Assembly: GCA_002243285.1 (NCBI GenBank)
Contig: CP022585.1
Location: 434,001-498,000 of the forward strand
Direction: 5' to 3'
Source: Candidatus Fluviicola riflensis
GTDB lineage: Bacteria > Bacteroidota > Bacteroidia > Flavobacteriales_D > Crocinitomicaceae
Length of the DNA stretch: 64,000 bases
Part shown: positions 16,877 to 26,355 of the stretch, one piece after another
Numbering within the stretch: the first letter of the stretch is position 1
Layout of the letters: every line of letters starts with the position of its first letter
The notes under the pieces: model-generated
What the model saw: the letters and a program-made list of their open reading frames with translations, nothing else
What the model was told of the DNA's origin: nothing
Databases searched by the model: none
Program-made: the position numbers and the translations under genes

Positions 16877-16966
16877 TGGAAATGGAACTTCTGCTTTATT
16901 TTTGCGTATAGTGCTTCGGGATCGGCTATAAACAATGACCGTTTCTTGTGAACTGCTAATAAATCA

Positions 16967-17374
16967 ATGAAAATGAGACAATTGATGATAGTGATTGTTT
17001 TGCTGCTGGCCATTTCAGGGTGCACCAAATATACAACACCGCGCAAAGTAGAAAAACGATTAGGCGAAGGCACATGGCGCATCACTTCGTTTACAATGGG
17101 AACAGAGGTAATAACCTTAAACTATGCATTCTATACCTTTGTGTTTGATAACGACGGACAGGTTGAAGTTCGTGAAGGAACTACTGTAGACGGTACATGG
17201 GAAGTGGGAAATGATAAAAATCCCGCCTTGCTTTACCTCAGTTTTCCGGCAGTGGATGGCCTCGAATACCTTTCCGATGACTGGCAGGTACTGGAAATGA
17301 AGAAAAACCTGATGAAGCTTAAACGCAATACAAACAGTAGTACAACTACTCTGGTGACCTTTGCAAAGCAGTAG
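16967..17374 (+). CDS. Small lipocalin-like lipoprotein
   Basis: The protein has 135 residues with a lipobox (LLLAISGCTK, Cys near 20). The mature part has the pattern of short lipocalin-like domains of Bacteroidota: GTWRITSFTMG, FVFDNDGQVEV, GTWEVGNDKNPALLYLSF, WQVLEMKKNLMKLKR. It is predicted to be envelope-anchored with a small beta-barrel that might bind a hydrophobic ligand. No ligand can be inferred. It stands alone. Confidence 0.65.
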   Translation: MKMRQLMIVIVLLLAISGCTKYTTPRKVEKRLGEGTWRITSFTMGTEVITLNYAFYTFVFDNDGQVEVREGTTVDGTWEVGNDKNPALLYLSFPAVDGLEYLSDDWQVLEMKKNLMKLKRNTNSSTTTLVTFAKQ

Positions 17375-17421
17375 TAAACTCCTTATTCAACAATAGCTGT
17401 GAACAACTTCACACAAAAGTG

Positions 17422-17451
17422 TTGCGAATACGGTTTAAGCTGTTAATTTTG
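17422..17451 (+). promoter_or_regulatory. TTG-N19-TAATTTTG promoter of the zapA-rny region
   Basis: TTG at 17422-17424 and TAATTTTG at 17444-17451 are spaced by 19 nt, the spacing typical of Bacteroidota promoters. The start codon of the coiled-coil gene follows 16 nt later. This is one of the best promoter matches in the window. Confidence 0.65.
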
Positions 17452-17467
17452 TAGAAATGCTGAACGG

Positions 17468-17782
17468 ATGACCGAAGAATTCAGAACATACATTGAACAA
17501 ATCCGCAATAAATCGCGCGAACTGCACCAACAGTTGGTTGTAGAGCGTGAACGTTGCAGTTCATTGTCAACTGAAGTAACACGTCTGGAGGAATTATTGC
17601 AAGAGCATACTTCGACTATTGAAGAGCTTCGCGCTCAGTCGCAGGAATTGCAGCAATTGCTGAACGAACAGCGTGAACAAGTCCAACAACCGCAGGAAGA
17701 TCCCTCAAAAGATCTGGCGATTGATGGGTTGGTGAAAGAAATTGATTTCTGCATACAACAATTAAAAATAGTGAATGAGTAA
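17468..17782 (+). CDS. Coiled-coil protein encoded upstream of zapA
   Basis: This 104-residue protein is almost wholly charged and helical (about residues 5-80), with heptad-like Leu spacing in RLEELLQEHTSTIEELRAQSQELQQLL. It has no signal peptide. Its stop overlaps the zapA start by 8 nt, so it is translationally coupled to zapA. Small coiled-coil proteins occupy this place in many Bacteroidota. A role with ZapA at the division ring is plausible but inferred from position only. Confidence 0.7.
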   Translation: MTEEFRTYIEQIRNKSRELHQQLVVERERCSSLSTEVTRLEELLQEHTSTIEELRAQSQELQQLLNEQREQVQQPQEDPSKDLAIDGLVKEIDFCIQQLKIVNE

Positions 17783-18071
17783 AGTGTCCTTAAAAGTGGT
17801 TGTGGCTGGTCGTACTTACCCGCTTACGGTGCAAGCATCGGAAGTGGAGAAAGTGCAACGTGCTGCAGACGATATCAATAAGGCCATTAAACAACTTCAG
17901 GAAAATTTTGCTGTTAGAGATATGCAAGATTTATTGGCAATGACGGCATTGCAGCTGGCTACTAAAAGTGGTCGGGCTGTTGCCTCTGCAAACAATACAA
18001 CGGCTCCGGATTATACCGAAGTCACAGAAGAACTGAAGCGCTTAGCTGAAGATCTTGACGTGTTGTCATAA
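17775..18071 (+). CDS. zapA: Cell division protein ZapA
   Basis: The protein has 98 residues and matches ZapA: an N-terminal beta region (SLKVVVAGRTYPLTVQASEVEKVQRAADDINKAI) and a C-terminal coiled coil. ZapA binds FtsZ in the cytoplasm and cross-links protofilaments. It is coupled to the coiled-coil gene before it and is followed by rny 78 nt later, an order often seen in Bacteroidota. Confidence 0.85.
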   Translation: MSKVSLKVVVAGRTYPLTVQASEVEKVQRAADDINKAIKQLQENFAVRDMQDLLAMTALQLATKSGRAVASANNTTAPDYTEVTEELKRLAEDLDVLS

Positions 18072-18149
18072 GCCGATAGTCATTCTTTTCCCACTTGTTT
18101 GCGTGAATCATCCCGTAAGCTGTGGGAATTTTTATTTTATAAAAACAAG

Positions 18150-19682
18150 ATGGAATTAATTATAGGAGGATCAATCGGACTGGCGGCAGGCACGCTAGTC
18201 GCTTATCTGATCCAGATTACCATGCTCAAAAAACGAAATGAGCAAGTAGTGAAAACTGCCGAACTCGAAGGCGAGGCGTTGAAAAAAGAAAAAATCCTTC
18301 AGGCGAAGGAGAAGTTTCTGAAACTCAAGGAAGATCACGAAGAAACAATGAAAGACCGCGAGCGCCGCATGCAATCTCTCGAAGATAAAGCGCGTGGCAA
18401 AGAAAAAGCCGTGAATCAGAAGTTGGAAGAATTGGCCCGTAAGGAAAAAGACACCGACAAAATTCAAACGGAACTCAATTCAAAATTGCAAGCCAACGAT
18501 CTGCGTCAGCAGGAATTGGAAAAATTGCACAATAAACGCGTTGCGGAATTGACCAAAATCACCGGAATGTCTACCGAGGATGCCAAAAATATGTTGATGG
18601 AATCGTTGAAAGATGAAGCCAGAACTGCTGCAATGGTCCACATCAAGGAAATCACCGAAGAAGCGAAACTAAACGCCAATCGCGAAGCAAAACGGATCGT
18701 GATCCAAACCATTCAGCGCGTGGCTTCCGAGCAGGCAGTTGAAAATGCGGTTTCGGTATTCAACATCGATTCCGATGAGGTAAAAGGACGAATCATTGGA
18801 CGAGAAGGACGAAATATCCGTGCCCTTGAAGCAGCAACCGGAGTAGAAATTATCGTTGACGATACGCCGGAAGCAATCATTCTTTCGTGCTTTGACCCGG
18901 TTCGCCGTGAATTGGCCCGTTTGGCGTTGCACCAATTGGTTTCCGACGGACGGATCCACCCGGCTCGTATCGAAGAAGTGGTGGCCAAAACCAAAAAACA
19001 ACTTGAAGAAGAAATTGCCGAAACCGGCCGTCGTACCTGTATCGATTTGGGTATCCACGGATTGCATCCTGAATTGACGCGAATGGTAGGGCGAATGAAA
19101 TACCGGTCCAGTTACGGACAAAACCTTTTGCAGCATAGTCGCGAGGTGGCGAATTTGTGTGCTATCATGGCAGCTGAGTTGGGCCTAAACGTGAAAATTG
19201 CCAAACGAGCAGGATTACTCCACGATATTGGTAAAGTGCCTGACGAAGAACCGGAATTGCCACACGCGATCTTGGGGATGAAAATCGCTGAGAAATACGG
19301 CGAAAAACAAGACGTATTGAACGCCATCGGTGCTCACCATGACGAGATCGAAATGACAACGCTTATTTCGCCGATCGTGCAGGTATGTGATGCGATTTCT
19401 GGAGCACGTCCTGGCGCACGTCGCGAGGTGGTTGAATCGTACATCAAACGAATCAAGGAACTGGAAAGCCTGGCTTTGTCTTACGACGGTGTCAACAGCG
19501 CATTTGCGATTCAGGCTGGACGTGAATTACGTGTGATGGTAGAAAGCGAAAAAGTGACCGACCTGCGTGCAGATGAGTTGTCATTCGCTATTTCTCAGAA
19601 AATACAAACTGAAATGACTTATCCTGGTCAGGTGAAAGTAACCGTGATCCGCGAACGTAGATCGGTTAATTACGCTAAATAA
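18150..19682 (+). CDS. rny: Ribonuclease Y
   Basis: This 510-residue protein matches RNase Y, which starts mRNA decay by internal cleavage. It has one N-terminal membrane segment ([19 protein letters not shown]), a long coiled coil (about 25-190), a KH domain near 195-265 ([21 protein letters not shown]) and an HD domain near 325-420 ([11 protein letters not shown], then [10 protein letters not shown]). The metal-binding HD pair is intact. The frame runs upstream to 18099, but the ATG at 18150 starts right before the membrane segment and is chosen. Its stop codon overlaps the start of the epimerase gene by one base. Confidence 0.92.
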   Translation: MELIIGGSIGLAAGTLVAYLIQITMLKKRNEQVVKTAELEGEALKKEKILQAKEKFLKLKEDHEETMKDRERRMQSLEDKARGKEKAVNQKLEELARKEKDTDKIQTELNSKLQANDLRQQELEKLHNKRVAELTKITGMSTEDAKNMLMESLKDEARTAAMVHIKEITEEAKLNANREAKRIVIQTIQRVASEQAVENAVSVFNIDSDEVKGRIIGREGRNIRALEAATGVEIIVDDTPEAIILSCFDPVRRELARLALHQLVSDGRIHPARIEEVVAKTKKQLEEEIAETGRRTCIDLGIHGLHPELTRMVGRMKYRSSYGQNLLQHSREVANLCAIMAAELGLNVKIAKRAGLLHDIGKVPDEEPELPHAILGMKIAEKYGEKQDVLNAIGAHHDEIEMTTLISPIVQVCDAISGARPGARREVVESYIKRIKELESLALSYDGVNSAFAIQAGRELRVMVESEKVTDLRADELSFAISQKIQTEMTYPGQVKVTVIRERRSVNYAK

Positions 19683-20674
19683 TGATGAAACGATTCCCTG
19701 CCAGTGTTGAAGCTTTAAAAGGAAAACACATCCTGGTGACAGGCGGTGCGGGATTCATCGGCTCCAACTTAGTAGAAGCGTTGCTCAGTTTAGAAGCTCG
19801 TGTAACGGTTCTTGATAATCTGGCAACCGGTTTTGAAGAAAATCTCGAAGAGTTCGCAGGTAATGCGAACTTTTCGTTTGTTAAGGGCGATATCCGAGAT
19901 GCAGAAACCTGCAGCAAAGTACTCAAAGGAATCGATGCGATTAGCCATCAGGCGGCGCTCGGTTCAGTGCCACGCTCCATTGAGTTTCCGCTCACAACAC
20001 ACGATGTCAATGCTACCGGATTTCTGACAATTTTACAAGCCGCAAAAGAAGCAGGTATTCACCGCTTTGTGTATGCAAGCTCATCATCGGTTTATGGTGA
20101 CAGCCTGGCTTCGCCAAAAGCAGAAGGAATGGAAGGCAATGCGTTATCGCCTTACGCGGTTAGTAAGCAGCTCAACGAACAATATGCCGGTGTGTATTAC
20201 CGTTTACACAACATGCAAACAATTGGCCTTCGGTATTTTAATGTCTTCGGTCCGCGCCAAAACCCGGATGGTGTTTACGCAGCAGCGATTCCTAAGTTTT
20301 TGGATAAAATGAAACACGGTGGCGAAATCATTGTGAATGGAGACGGCAACCAAACCCGCGATTTCACCTTTGTGCAAAATGCCGTTTTGGCCAACCTGTT
20401 GTCCTTATCTTCGACCAATGAGCGTGCTTACGGTCGTGTTTACAACGTTGCTTGCGGACGCAGTCTTACGCTGAACGACGTCATCGGAAGTTTGGAAGAC
20501 GGTTTAAAAACTTCAGGTATTTCTCCTGTCCATTCATTGGTTTACGGTCCCAAGCGCGTTGGTGATATCCAGGATTCGCTGGCTGATATTTCAGCTATTC
20601 ACCAGGCAATCGGGTACGAACCGATTTTCACTTTCGAAGAAGGCATCAGCCGGTACCTCGCATTTAACGGGTAA
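19682..20674 (+). CDS. NAD-dependent sugar 4-epimerase (UDP-GlcNAc epimerase-like)
   Basis: This 330-residue extended short-chain dehydrogenase has the NAD motif VTGGAGFIGSNL, the SSSVYGDS substrate-loop stretch and the catalytic YAVSK, followed by GLRYFNVFGPRQNP and DGNQTRDFTFV. This profile fits UDP-GlcNAc/Glc 4-epimerases of the WbpP/TviC group. It probably makes a nucleotide sugar for the polysaccharide locus that starts here. It is coupled to rny (TAATG) and to the flippase after it (also TAATG). Confidence 0.85.
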   Translation: MMKRFPASVEALKGKHILVTGGAGFIGSNLVEALLSLEARVTVLDNLATGFEENLEEFAGNANFSFVKGDIRDAETCSKVLKGIDAISHQAALGSVPRSIEFPLTTHDVNATGFLTILQAAKEAGIHRFVYASSSSVYGDSLASPKAEGMEGNALSPYAVSKQLNEQYAGVYYRLHNMQTIGLRYFNVFGPRQNPDGVYAAAIPKFLDKMKHGGEIIVNGDGNQTRDFTFVQNAVLANLLSLSSTNERAYGRVYNVACGRSLTLNDVIGSLEDGLKTSGISPVHSLVYGPKRVGDIQDSLADISAIHQAIGYEPIFTFEEGISRYLAFNG

Positions 20675-21951
20675 TGTTGCAGAAACTTCGTCAATCCGAA
20701 TTCCTGAAATCGGTTCTCGTATTGATGACCGCTTCAGTGGTTTCTTTAGCGATTAATGTACTCATCAGCCCGATTCTCACACGTATCTATTCGGCTGAAG
20801 AGATCGGCGATGTCAATCTCTACACGCGCATTGTAATCTTCATTAGCACAATTGCCACGGTTCGTTACGAATTGTCACTTCCCATTGCCAAACAGCAGCT
20901 ACACGCTTTTCACCTGTACCGGTTAACCTACCGGATCGCGCTGGTCATCCTTACGGCAATCGGAATTGTTGGTTTGTTGTACGCACTGATTAGGCCGGTC
21001 GGAGCTTATTCGATGTGGTTTATGCTACTGGTGATCATTGGTGCTTATTTATCGGTCTGGATCAACATCGGTACCAACTGGGCCATTCGTACCAAAGGCT
21101 TCAAACGCATTTCACAGCAACGGATTACGGCTTCCGTTGTATCGAACGGTTTAAAATGGCTATTTGGTGTCATCGGCTGGAAAACTTACGGATTGCTGGT
21201 GAGTATAAGCCTTGGTTACCTGGCCTCGTCGGTCGTGTTTATGATCGATTTCGTGCGACAGAAAAAAGTCTACCGCTCGTATAAAGCCAATAAGCGCATG
21301 CGGGTTTTAAGCAAAGAATACCGCCAGTTCCCGATCATGAGTTTACCACATGTGATGATCGATTTGGGAGTTGATTTATCCATGGCGTCGCTCATCATTG
21401 CCTTTTACAGCAAAGCCGATTTCGGATTGTTCAGCCACGCGTACGGGTTATTGAAAATGCCCATCAGTATTGTGGGGCAATCGATCGGACAGGTGTTTAC
21501 CAATCGTTTTTCGGAATTAATGCACAACCGCCAATCGGTAGTTCCGCTTTTCCTCAAAACCACACGCACCTTATTCCTGATTTCCATTGTGCCGTTTGCA
21601 ATCTTGTTTTTCTTCGGCGAACCCATTTTCGCATTTGTATTCGGCAAAGAATGGGCAACTTCGGGTGCTTATGCTTCCATCATGATTCCGTGGCTGATGC
21701 TCAACTTCCTGCTTTCGCCTATTTCAAGCCTGCCCATGATCCTAGGCCGGCAAAAAGAAGCTTTGATCATCGGGATCATCAGCGGAGCGGGGCAGTTGCT
21801 TATTTTCGGGGCGTTGCCGAAGTTCAGTGCTTATTTCAGCGATTCATTTGAACATGTTTTATGGGCAGCTTCCGGTTTTCAATCGGTTTTACTGATAGCG
21901 GTTTTTTATGTGTATTACCGTTTTGCGAAGGCTGCGGATCAAAGGCGATGA
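20674..21951 (+). CDS. Oligosaccharide flippase (Wzx-like), first copy
   Basis: The protein has 425 residues and about 12-14 membrane segments, with the typical opening SVVSLAINVLISPILTRIYSAEEIGDVNLY of polysaccharide transporters in the MOP/PST superfamily. It should flip lipid-linked repeat units across the inner membrane. It is related to the second flippase at 23323: compare EWATSGAYASIMIPWLMLNF here with EWREAGTYAQILMPMFLLQF there. Its stop is followed by a 176-nt gap with an inverted repeat. Confidence 0.85.
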   Translation: MLQKLRQSEFLKSVLVLMTASVVSLAINVLISPILTRIYSAEEIGDVNLYTRIVIFISTIATVRYELSLPIAKQQLHAFHLYRLTYRIALVILTAIGIVGLLYALIRPVGAYSMWFMLLVIIGAYLSVWINIGTNWAIRTKGFKRISQQRITASVVSNGLKWLFGVIGWKTYGLLVSISLGYLASSVVFMIDFVRQKKVYRSYKANKRMRVLSKEYRQFPIMSLPHVMIDLGVDLSMASLIIAFYSKADFGLFSHAYGLLKMPISIVGQSIGQVFTNRFSELMHNRQSVVPLFLKTTRTLFLISIVPFAILFFFGEPIFAFVFGKEWATSGAYASIMIPWLMLNFLLSPISSLPMILGRQKEALIIGIISGAGQLLIFGALPKFSAYFSDSFEHVLWAASGFQSVLLIAVFYVYYRFAKAADQRR

Positions 21952-22127
21952 GCAAACATTTAACCACATAGAGCACATTAGGAAATATAGGTTTTGAAGC
22001 GTTCACGCTTTGCGTTCTTTGCATCTTTGCGTTGAATATTTCTTTTGGCATTTCTCTTTATGATCTATTGTGCCCTATGTGGTTAACTTTCTTTTATCTT
22101 TGCTTACTCTAAAAATCGAATAGATAC
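21952..22127. repeat. Intergenic inverted repeat of the TTAACCACATAG family
   Basis: TTAACCACATAGAGCACA (21960-21977) faces its near-exact reverse complement at 22069-22086 (17 of 18 match). The same word, with one further shared base, is at 41684-41702. A TATCTTTG -7 box at 22095-22102 serves the polymerase gene. No gene is seen. Confidence 0.7.
22095..22102 (+). promoter_or_regulatory. TAnnTTTG -7 box (TATCTTTG)
   Basis: TATCTTTG lies 25 nt upstream of the ATG of the polymerase gene and suggests a second promoter within the polysaccharide locus. Confidence 0.5.
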
Positions 22128-23366
22128 ATGCTGGTTACACTAACACGTTTTCTAAAAAGCAATAGCCTGTTTTGCATCAACATACTGGTTTTATTACTCT
22201 TGCTGTTCGGTCTGTTGCAAACTTACGGAACCACCTATTTGCCACAGATTGGTATTTATGCAGTGGCATTTGTGGGGTGTTACTTTTTATTCAGAAAACG
22301 GTTTTCCAACTGGAGCTGGAGTTTGAAAGAAAATTCCATCGACAAGAAATGGTTGCTGCGTTCGCTTGATGCGCTCATTGTTTTTACGATCATCTTTCAA
22401 GTGATTCATTATTATGTGATGGGAAACGTACCTGTGGTGAAAGCCATGTTGTCCACGGATTATTACCACATCACGCAAATCAGGCAGGATATCAAAGCTG
22501 TCGATAGTTCGCTTATCAACTATACGTCTTCGTTTTTGCTGAAAGCCATTGTTCCTTTTTTACTGTTTTTATTGTATTCTATTGATAAAAAACGGTTTTG
22601 GCTTTATTTCTTGATTTCCGCATTTTACGCCCTTGCGCTGATGCAAAAAGCATTGATCGTAACGATTTTAATGCCGTTGATCATTCATTTATTGCTCAAT
22701 CGCAAGTGGTGGCGGGCGCTCTTTTTTGTGGGCAGCTTCATGGCTGGTATTGTGTTGTTGGTTCTAACGACTAATCCGGCACTTCGTCCGGCACCATTTG
22801 ATTGTGGAACTTGTGAAAATTCAGCTCCTGAAAAGGATAAGGATGATGAACGGGTTGCATCTGCAAAAGTCGCCGAGGGACTTTATCACCGGGTTTTCAT
22901 AACCACAGGCGAAATTGTGGGAGACTGGTTCCACTACATTCCTGATTCCATTCCTTATGGATATGGAAACGGTTACCGTTTGGGAGCCAAGTTTTCCGGT
23001 AACGAATACATGGATTACGCAAGTTTGGTCTATAAAAAAATTCGCCCGATGGAAGCCGAAATGGGCTTTGACGGAACAGCTACGGCCGCTTATTTTATGT
23101 ACGACTACGCCAATTTCGGAAGTTGGGGATTGGCAATCGCTGGAATTTACCTGGCGGCTTTCCTTGTATTTGTGAACCGGCTGTTTAAAGACGATTTTCA
23201 CAACATGTTGTCACTAAACGTACTTTTCCTGTTATGGCTGAGTTCTGCACGGTTTACTTCCACGCTCCTTTCAGGTGGATGGATGCTGATGTTGCTGCTC
23301 TATTGGTTCTATCAACCACTCATTGCCGAATTCAACCAAAAAAACCTTGCTGAAAAAACTGCTTAA
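22128..23366 (+). CDS. O-antigen polymerase-like membrane protein (Wzy-like)
   Basis: The protein has 412 residues and about ten to twelve membrane segments with a large outward loop near residues 220-320 (rich in Glu, Lys and Asp, with GTCENSAPEKDKDDERV). This matches Wzy-type polymerases, which are too diverse for a family motif, so the call rests on topology and on its place between two flippases. It would join repeat units on the periplasmic side. The next gene overlaps its 3' end. Confidence 0.7.
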   Translation: MLVTLTRFLKSNSLFCINILVLLLLLFGLLQTYGTTYLPQIGIYAVAFVGCYFLFRKRFSNWSWSLKENSIDKKWLLRSLDALIVFTIIFQVIHYYVMGNVPVVKAMLSTDYYHITQIRQDIKAVDSSLINYTSSFLLKAIVPFLLFLLYSIDKKRFWLYFLISAFYALALMQKALIVTILMPLIIHLLLNRKWWRALFFVGSFMAGIVLLVLTTNPALRPAPFDCGTCENSAPEKDKDDERVASAKVAEGLYHRVFITTGEIVGDWFHYIPDSIPYGYGNGYRLGAKFSGNEYMDYASLVYKKIRPMEAEMGFDGTATAAYFMYDYANFGSWGLAIAGIYLAAFLVFVNRLFKDDFHNMLSLNVLFLLWLSSARFTSTLLSGGWMLMLLLYWFYQPLIAEFNQKNLAEKTA

Positions 23367-24630
23367 TCTGTTCAAAACCGGGAATAACGATGTGCTTATT
23401 CTGATGCTGGGAACGGTGATTTCGCAAGCTGTTCCGATTTTAGCGTCGTTTGCGCTGGCACGGATCTACACCCCGGACGATTTCGGTTTATTCCAGGTTT
23501 ACTTTAGCATCTCAATGGTCGGTACGGTTTTCATGACCATGCGCTACGAAATGGCCATCATGCTGCCGGAAAACAAAGAAGATGCGCGCCATGTATTTGT
23601 ACTGTCGTGCCTGATTTCACTGGCATGGTCGGTGGTGATTCTGCTGCTTGTGCTCTTGTTCCGGCACCCGTTTGCGGCCTTGCTTAAACAACCTTCGCTG
23701 GCCAACAGTCTGTTCGTTTTGCCCTTCACCTTGCTGGTGATCGGTGTGTACCAAAGTTTGAATTACTGGAGCAATCGCAATAAGCAATACAAACGTTTGT
23801 CGTTTAGCCGCGTGGCGCGTTCGGTGAACAGCTCGTTGCTCAGTATCGCTTTCGGTTTTGTGTCCTTTATGAAATCGACAGGATTGATCATTGGCGACAG
23901 TTTGGGACAAGCTTCATCTGCCTTGTTTTTGGGCGCACGTGTGATGAGCGACGAACCCGGATTGTTTCGCAATGTGAGCAAAGTCAAGCTGAAAGAAATG
24001 GCTGGCCGTTACCGTCAATTCCCCTTGTTTAATGTGCCTTCCGGTTTGCTGGAAAAACTATCCGGAAATTTACCGGCGTTGATCCTTACACCTTTTTTTG
24101 GTGTGGCAATGGTTGGTTTATTTGGGATGTCACAACGGATGATCAGCGTTCCCGGAAGCGTGGTGGCGCGTGCATTTGGTGATGTATTTCGTCAATCTGC
24201 CACCGAACAATACATCCGGAATAAAGAATGCAAACAGTTGTTTTTGCAAACGTTCAGGAAACTGGCCATTCTCTCGGTACCGGCGTTTGTGGTCTTGTTT
24301 TTTGTAGTGGAACCGTTGTTTGTGTTTGCTTTCGGCGAAGAATGGCGCGAAGCAGGAACGTATGCACAGATTCTCATGCCGATGTTTTTGCTCCAGTTTA
24401 TCGTGAGTCCACTCAGTAACATGTTCCTGGTAGCCGAACAACAAAAAAAGGATTTTTTCCTCCAAATTTGTCTATTTTTGGGCATATTATCGGCGCTCTA
24501 CGGCGGCTATTATGTGTTCAACTCACCCAAAGCAACGCTGGCTTTATACAGCGGAGTTTACAGCTTAAAGTACATCGTAGAATTGATTTTATCATACAGT
24601 TTCAGCAAAGGAAAACAACATGCAGGATAA
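23323..24630 (+). CDS. Oligosaccharide flippase (Wzx-like), second copy
   Basis: This protein of about 430 residues with 12-14 membrane segments has the N-terminal pattern GTVISQAVPILASFALARIYTPDDFGLFQVY of MOP-superfamily flippases. It is a distant paralogue of the flippase at 20674. The start is uncertain: no ATG precedes the first membrane segment, and the candidates are TTG at 23323 or TTG at 23347 (giving MLKKLLNLFKTG). Either overlaps the polymerase gene, so translation is probably coupled. The next gene, the sugar amidotransferase, overlaps its end by 11 nt. Confidence 0.8.
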   Translation: MPNSTKKTLLKKLLNLFKTGNNDVLILMLGTVISQAVPILASFALARIYTPDDFGLFQVYFSISMVGTVFMTMRYEMAIMLPENKEDARHVFVLSCLISLAWSVVILLLVLLFRHPFAALLKQPSLANSLFVLPFTLLVIGVYQSLNYWSNRNKQYKRLSFSRVARSVNSSLLSIAFGFVSFMKSTGLIIGDSLGQASSALFLGARVMSDEPGLFRNVSKVKLKEMAGRYRQFPLFNVPSGLLEKLSGNLPALILTPFFGVAMVGLFGMSQRMISVPGSVVARAFGDVFRQSATEQYIRNKECKQLFLQTFRKLAILSVPAFVVLFFVVEPLFVFAFGEEWREAGTYAQILMPMFLLQFIVSPLSNMFLVAEQQKKDFFLQICLFLGILSALYGGYYVFNSPKATLALYSGVYSLKYIVELILSYSFSKGKQHAG

Positions 24631-25744
24631 CGAAAACAGACCTTATCAGCAATGTACGCGGTGTATCATGGATACAACCGATCCGGAAATTTCATTCGAT
24701 GAAAAAGGGCAATGTAATCACTGTACCGAATATTTCAGGTTGGCCCCGCTGTACATTTATAACGGTGAAGAAACGGATCGTGCGCGTGAAGCATTGATCG
24801 CCAAAATCAAGGAAGCGGGTAAAAACAGCGACTATGATTGCATGGTTGGCGTGAGTGGTGGCGTTGATAGTACGTATGTTGCGTATATGGCGAAGAAATT
24901 CGGACTGCGGATCCTGGCATTTCACTTCGATAACGGGTGGAACTCGGAACTGGCAGTGAAAAACGTCGAGAACATCGTCAAAAAACTTGACATCGATTAC
25001 CAGACCTGGGTAGTAGATTGGGAGGAATTCCGCGATTTGCAGATTTCGTTCCTCAAAGCGTCTGTTGCCAATGCCGAAATCCCTTCCGATCACGCGTTCC
25101 TGGCTGCGACGTATCATTTGTGTTCCAAATACAACATCAAGTATTTCCTGAGCGGAAGCAATTTCGCTACCGAAGGTATTTTACCGAAAAGCTGGGGATA
25201 CAATGCCAAGGACGTAAAACACCTGAAAGGAATTCATAAACTTTTCGGGAAAACAAAATTCAAAACCTATCCGTTACTGGGCTTTAACCGCGAGTTTTAT
25301 TATACCTATGTCAAGAAAATCAAAATGGTGCGACTGCTCAATTACATTCCATATGTGAAAGAAGACGCCATGAAAGTGATCCAGGATGAACTTGGCTGGG
25401 TTTACTATGGTGGAAAGCATTATGAATCGGTATTTACGCGCTTTTTCCAAGCGTATTACCTGCCACATAAATTTGGTTATGATAAACGATTAGCGCATTT
25501 ATCTACCTTGATTTGTTCCGGTCAGATGACCCGCGAACAGGCGTTGGAGGAAATGAAAAAAGATACGTATCCGCCCGAATTGCTGGCAGAAGATAAAGAA
25601 TACGTGATCAAAAAACTGGGAATGAATGCCGAAGAATTTGAAGCGATTCTCAACGCACCGCCCAAGAGCTACAAGGAATATCCAAACGATGAAAAGCGCC
25701 TGAAATTCATCTACAAAGTATACAATAAACTCAGAGGAAGATAA
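24620..25744 (+). CDS. N-acetyl sugar amidotransferase (WbpG/PseA-like)
   Basis: This 374-residue cytoplasmic enzyme has an N-terminal four-cysteine zinc-type motif (CTRCIMDTT...CNHC) and a PP-loop GVSGGVDSTYVAYM near residues 76-89. This is the N-acetyl sugar amidotransferase family (WbpG of Pseudomonas, PseA of Campylobacter), which turns an acetamido group of a nucleotide sugar into an acetamidino group. The next two genes encode HisH- and HisF-like proteins, the ammonia-supplying pair known to accompany WbpG. All three overlap, so they form one translation unit. Confidence 0.88.
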   Translation: MQDNENRPYQQCTRCIMDTTDPEISFDEKGQCNHCTEYFRLAPLYIYNGEETDRAREALIAKIKEAGKNSDYDCMVGVSGGVDSTYVAYMAKKFGLRILAFHFDNGWNSELAVKNVENIVKKLDIDYQTWVVDWEEFRDLQISFLKASVANAEIPSDHAFLAATYHLCSKYNIKYFLSGSNFATEGILPKSWGYNAKDVKHLKGIHKLFGKTKFKTYPLLGFNREFYYTYVKKIKMVRLLNYIPYVKEDAMKVIQDELGWVYYGGKHYESVFTRFFQAYYLPHKFGYDKRLAHLSTLICSGQMTREQALEEMKKDTYPPELLAEDKEYVIKKLGMNAEEFEAILNAPPKSYKEYPNDEKRLKFIYKVYNKLRGR

Positions 25745-26355
25745 TGATTGCCATCATTGATTACGGATTGGGGAACCTTGGCTCGATCAAAAACATGCTG
25801 AAAAAAATCGGCACGGAAGCGGTCATTACCTCCGATTTGGAAGTGATTGCCAACGCACCGAAACTCATTTTGCCGGGTGTTGGCGCGTTTGATAATGGGA
25901 TGTCGAACTTGCATGAACGCGGTTTGGTGGAATTGTTGAACCGGAAAGTAGTGCAGGAGAAAACACCGATTTTGGGAGTTTGTCTCGGTATGCAGCTTTT
26001 CACCAACAAAAGTGAAGAGGGTAAACTTCCCGGTTTGGGCTGGATCGATGCCGAAACGGTTAAGTTTGGCACTAACGACCGTAAATTTCCGGTACCGCAC
26101 ATGGGCTGGGAATACGTGACGCTCCAAAAGGAAAGCAAGTTGTGGGACGGTATGTATGAAAAGAATAAATTTTACTTCGTGCATTCGTATTATGTAAAGT
26201 GTAATCAACTGTCGGATGTATTATTGACGACAAATTATGCTCACGATTACGATTCCGGATTTGAAAAAGACAATATCGTTGGTGTGCAGTTTCACCCCGA
26301 AAAAAGCCACAAATACGGCATGCAATTATTCAGAAACTTTGTGAATCACTACTAA
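25744..26355 (+). CDS. hisH: HisH-like glutamine amidotransferase subunit (sugar amidation)
   Basis: The protein has 203 residues and is a class I glutamine amidotransferase of the HisH type. The nucleophile Cys is in GVCLGMQLF near residue 81, and the His and Glu of the triad are in VQFHPEKSHKYG near 185. It hydrolyses glutamine and passes ammonia to its HisF-like partner. Because it sits inside a polysaccharide operon after the sugar amidotransferase, it probably serves sugar amidination and not histidine synthesis. No other his gene is near. Confidence 0.88.
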   Translation: MIAIIDYGLGNLGSIKNMLKKIGTEAVITSDLEVIANAPKLILPGVGAFDNGMSNLHERGLVELLNRKVVQEKTPILGVCLGMQLFTNKSEEGKLPGLGWIDAETVKFGTNDRKFPVPHMGWEYVTLQKESKLWDGMYEKNKFYFVHSYYVKCNQLSDVLLTTNYAHDYDSGFEKDNIVGVQFHPEKSHKYGMQLFRNFVNHY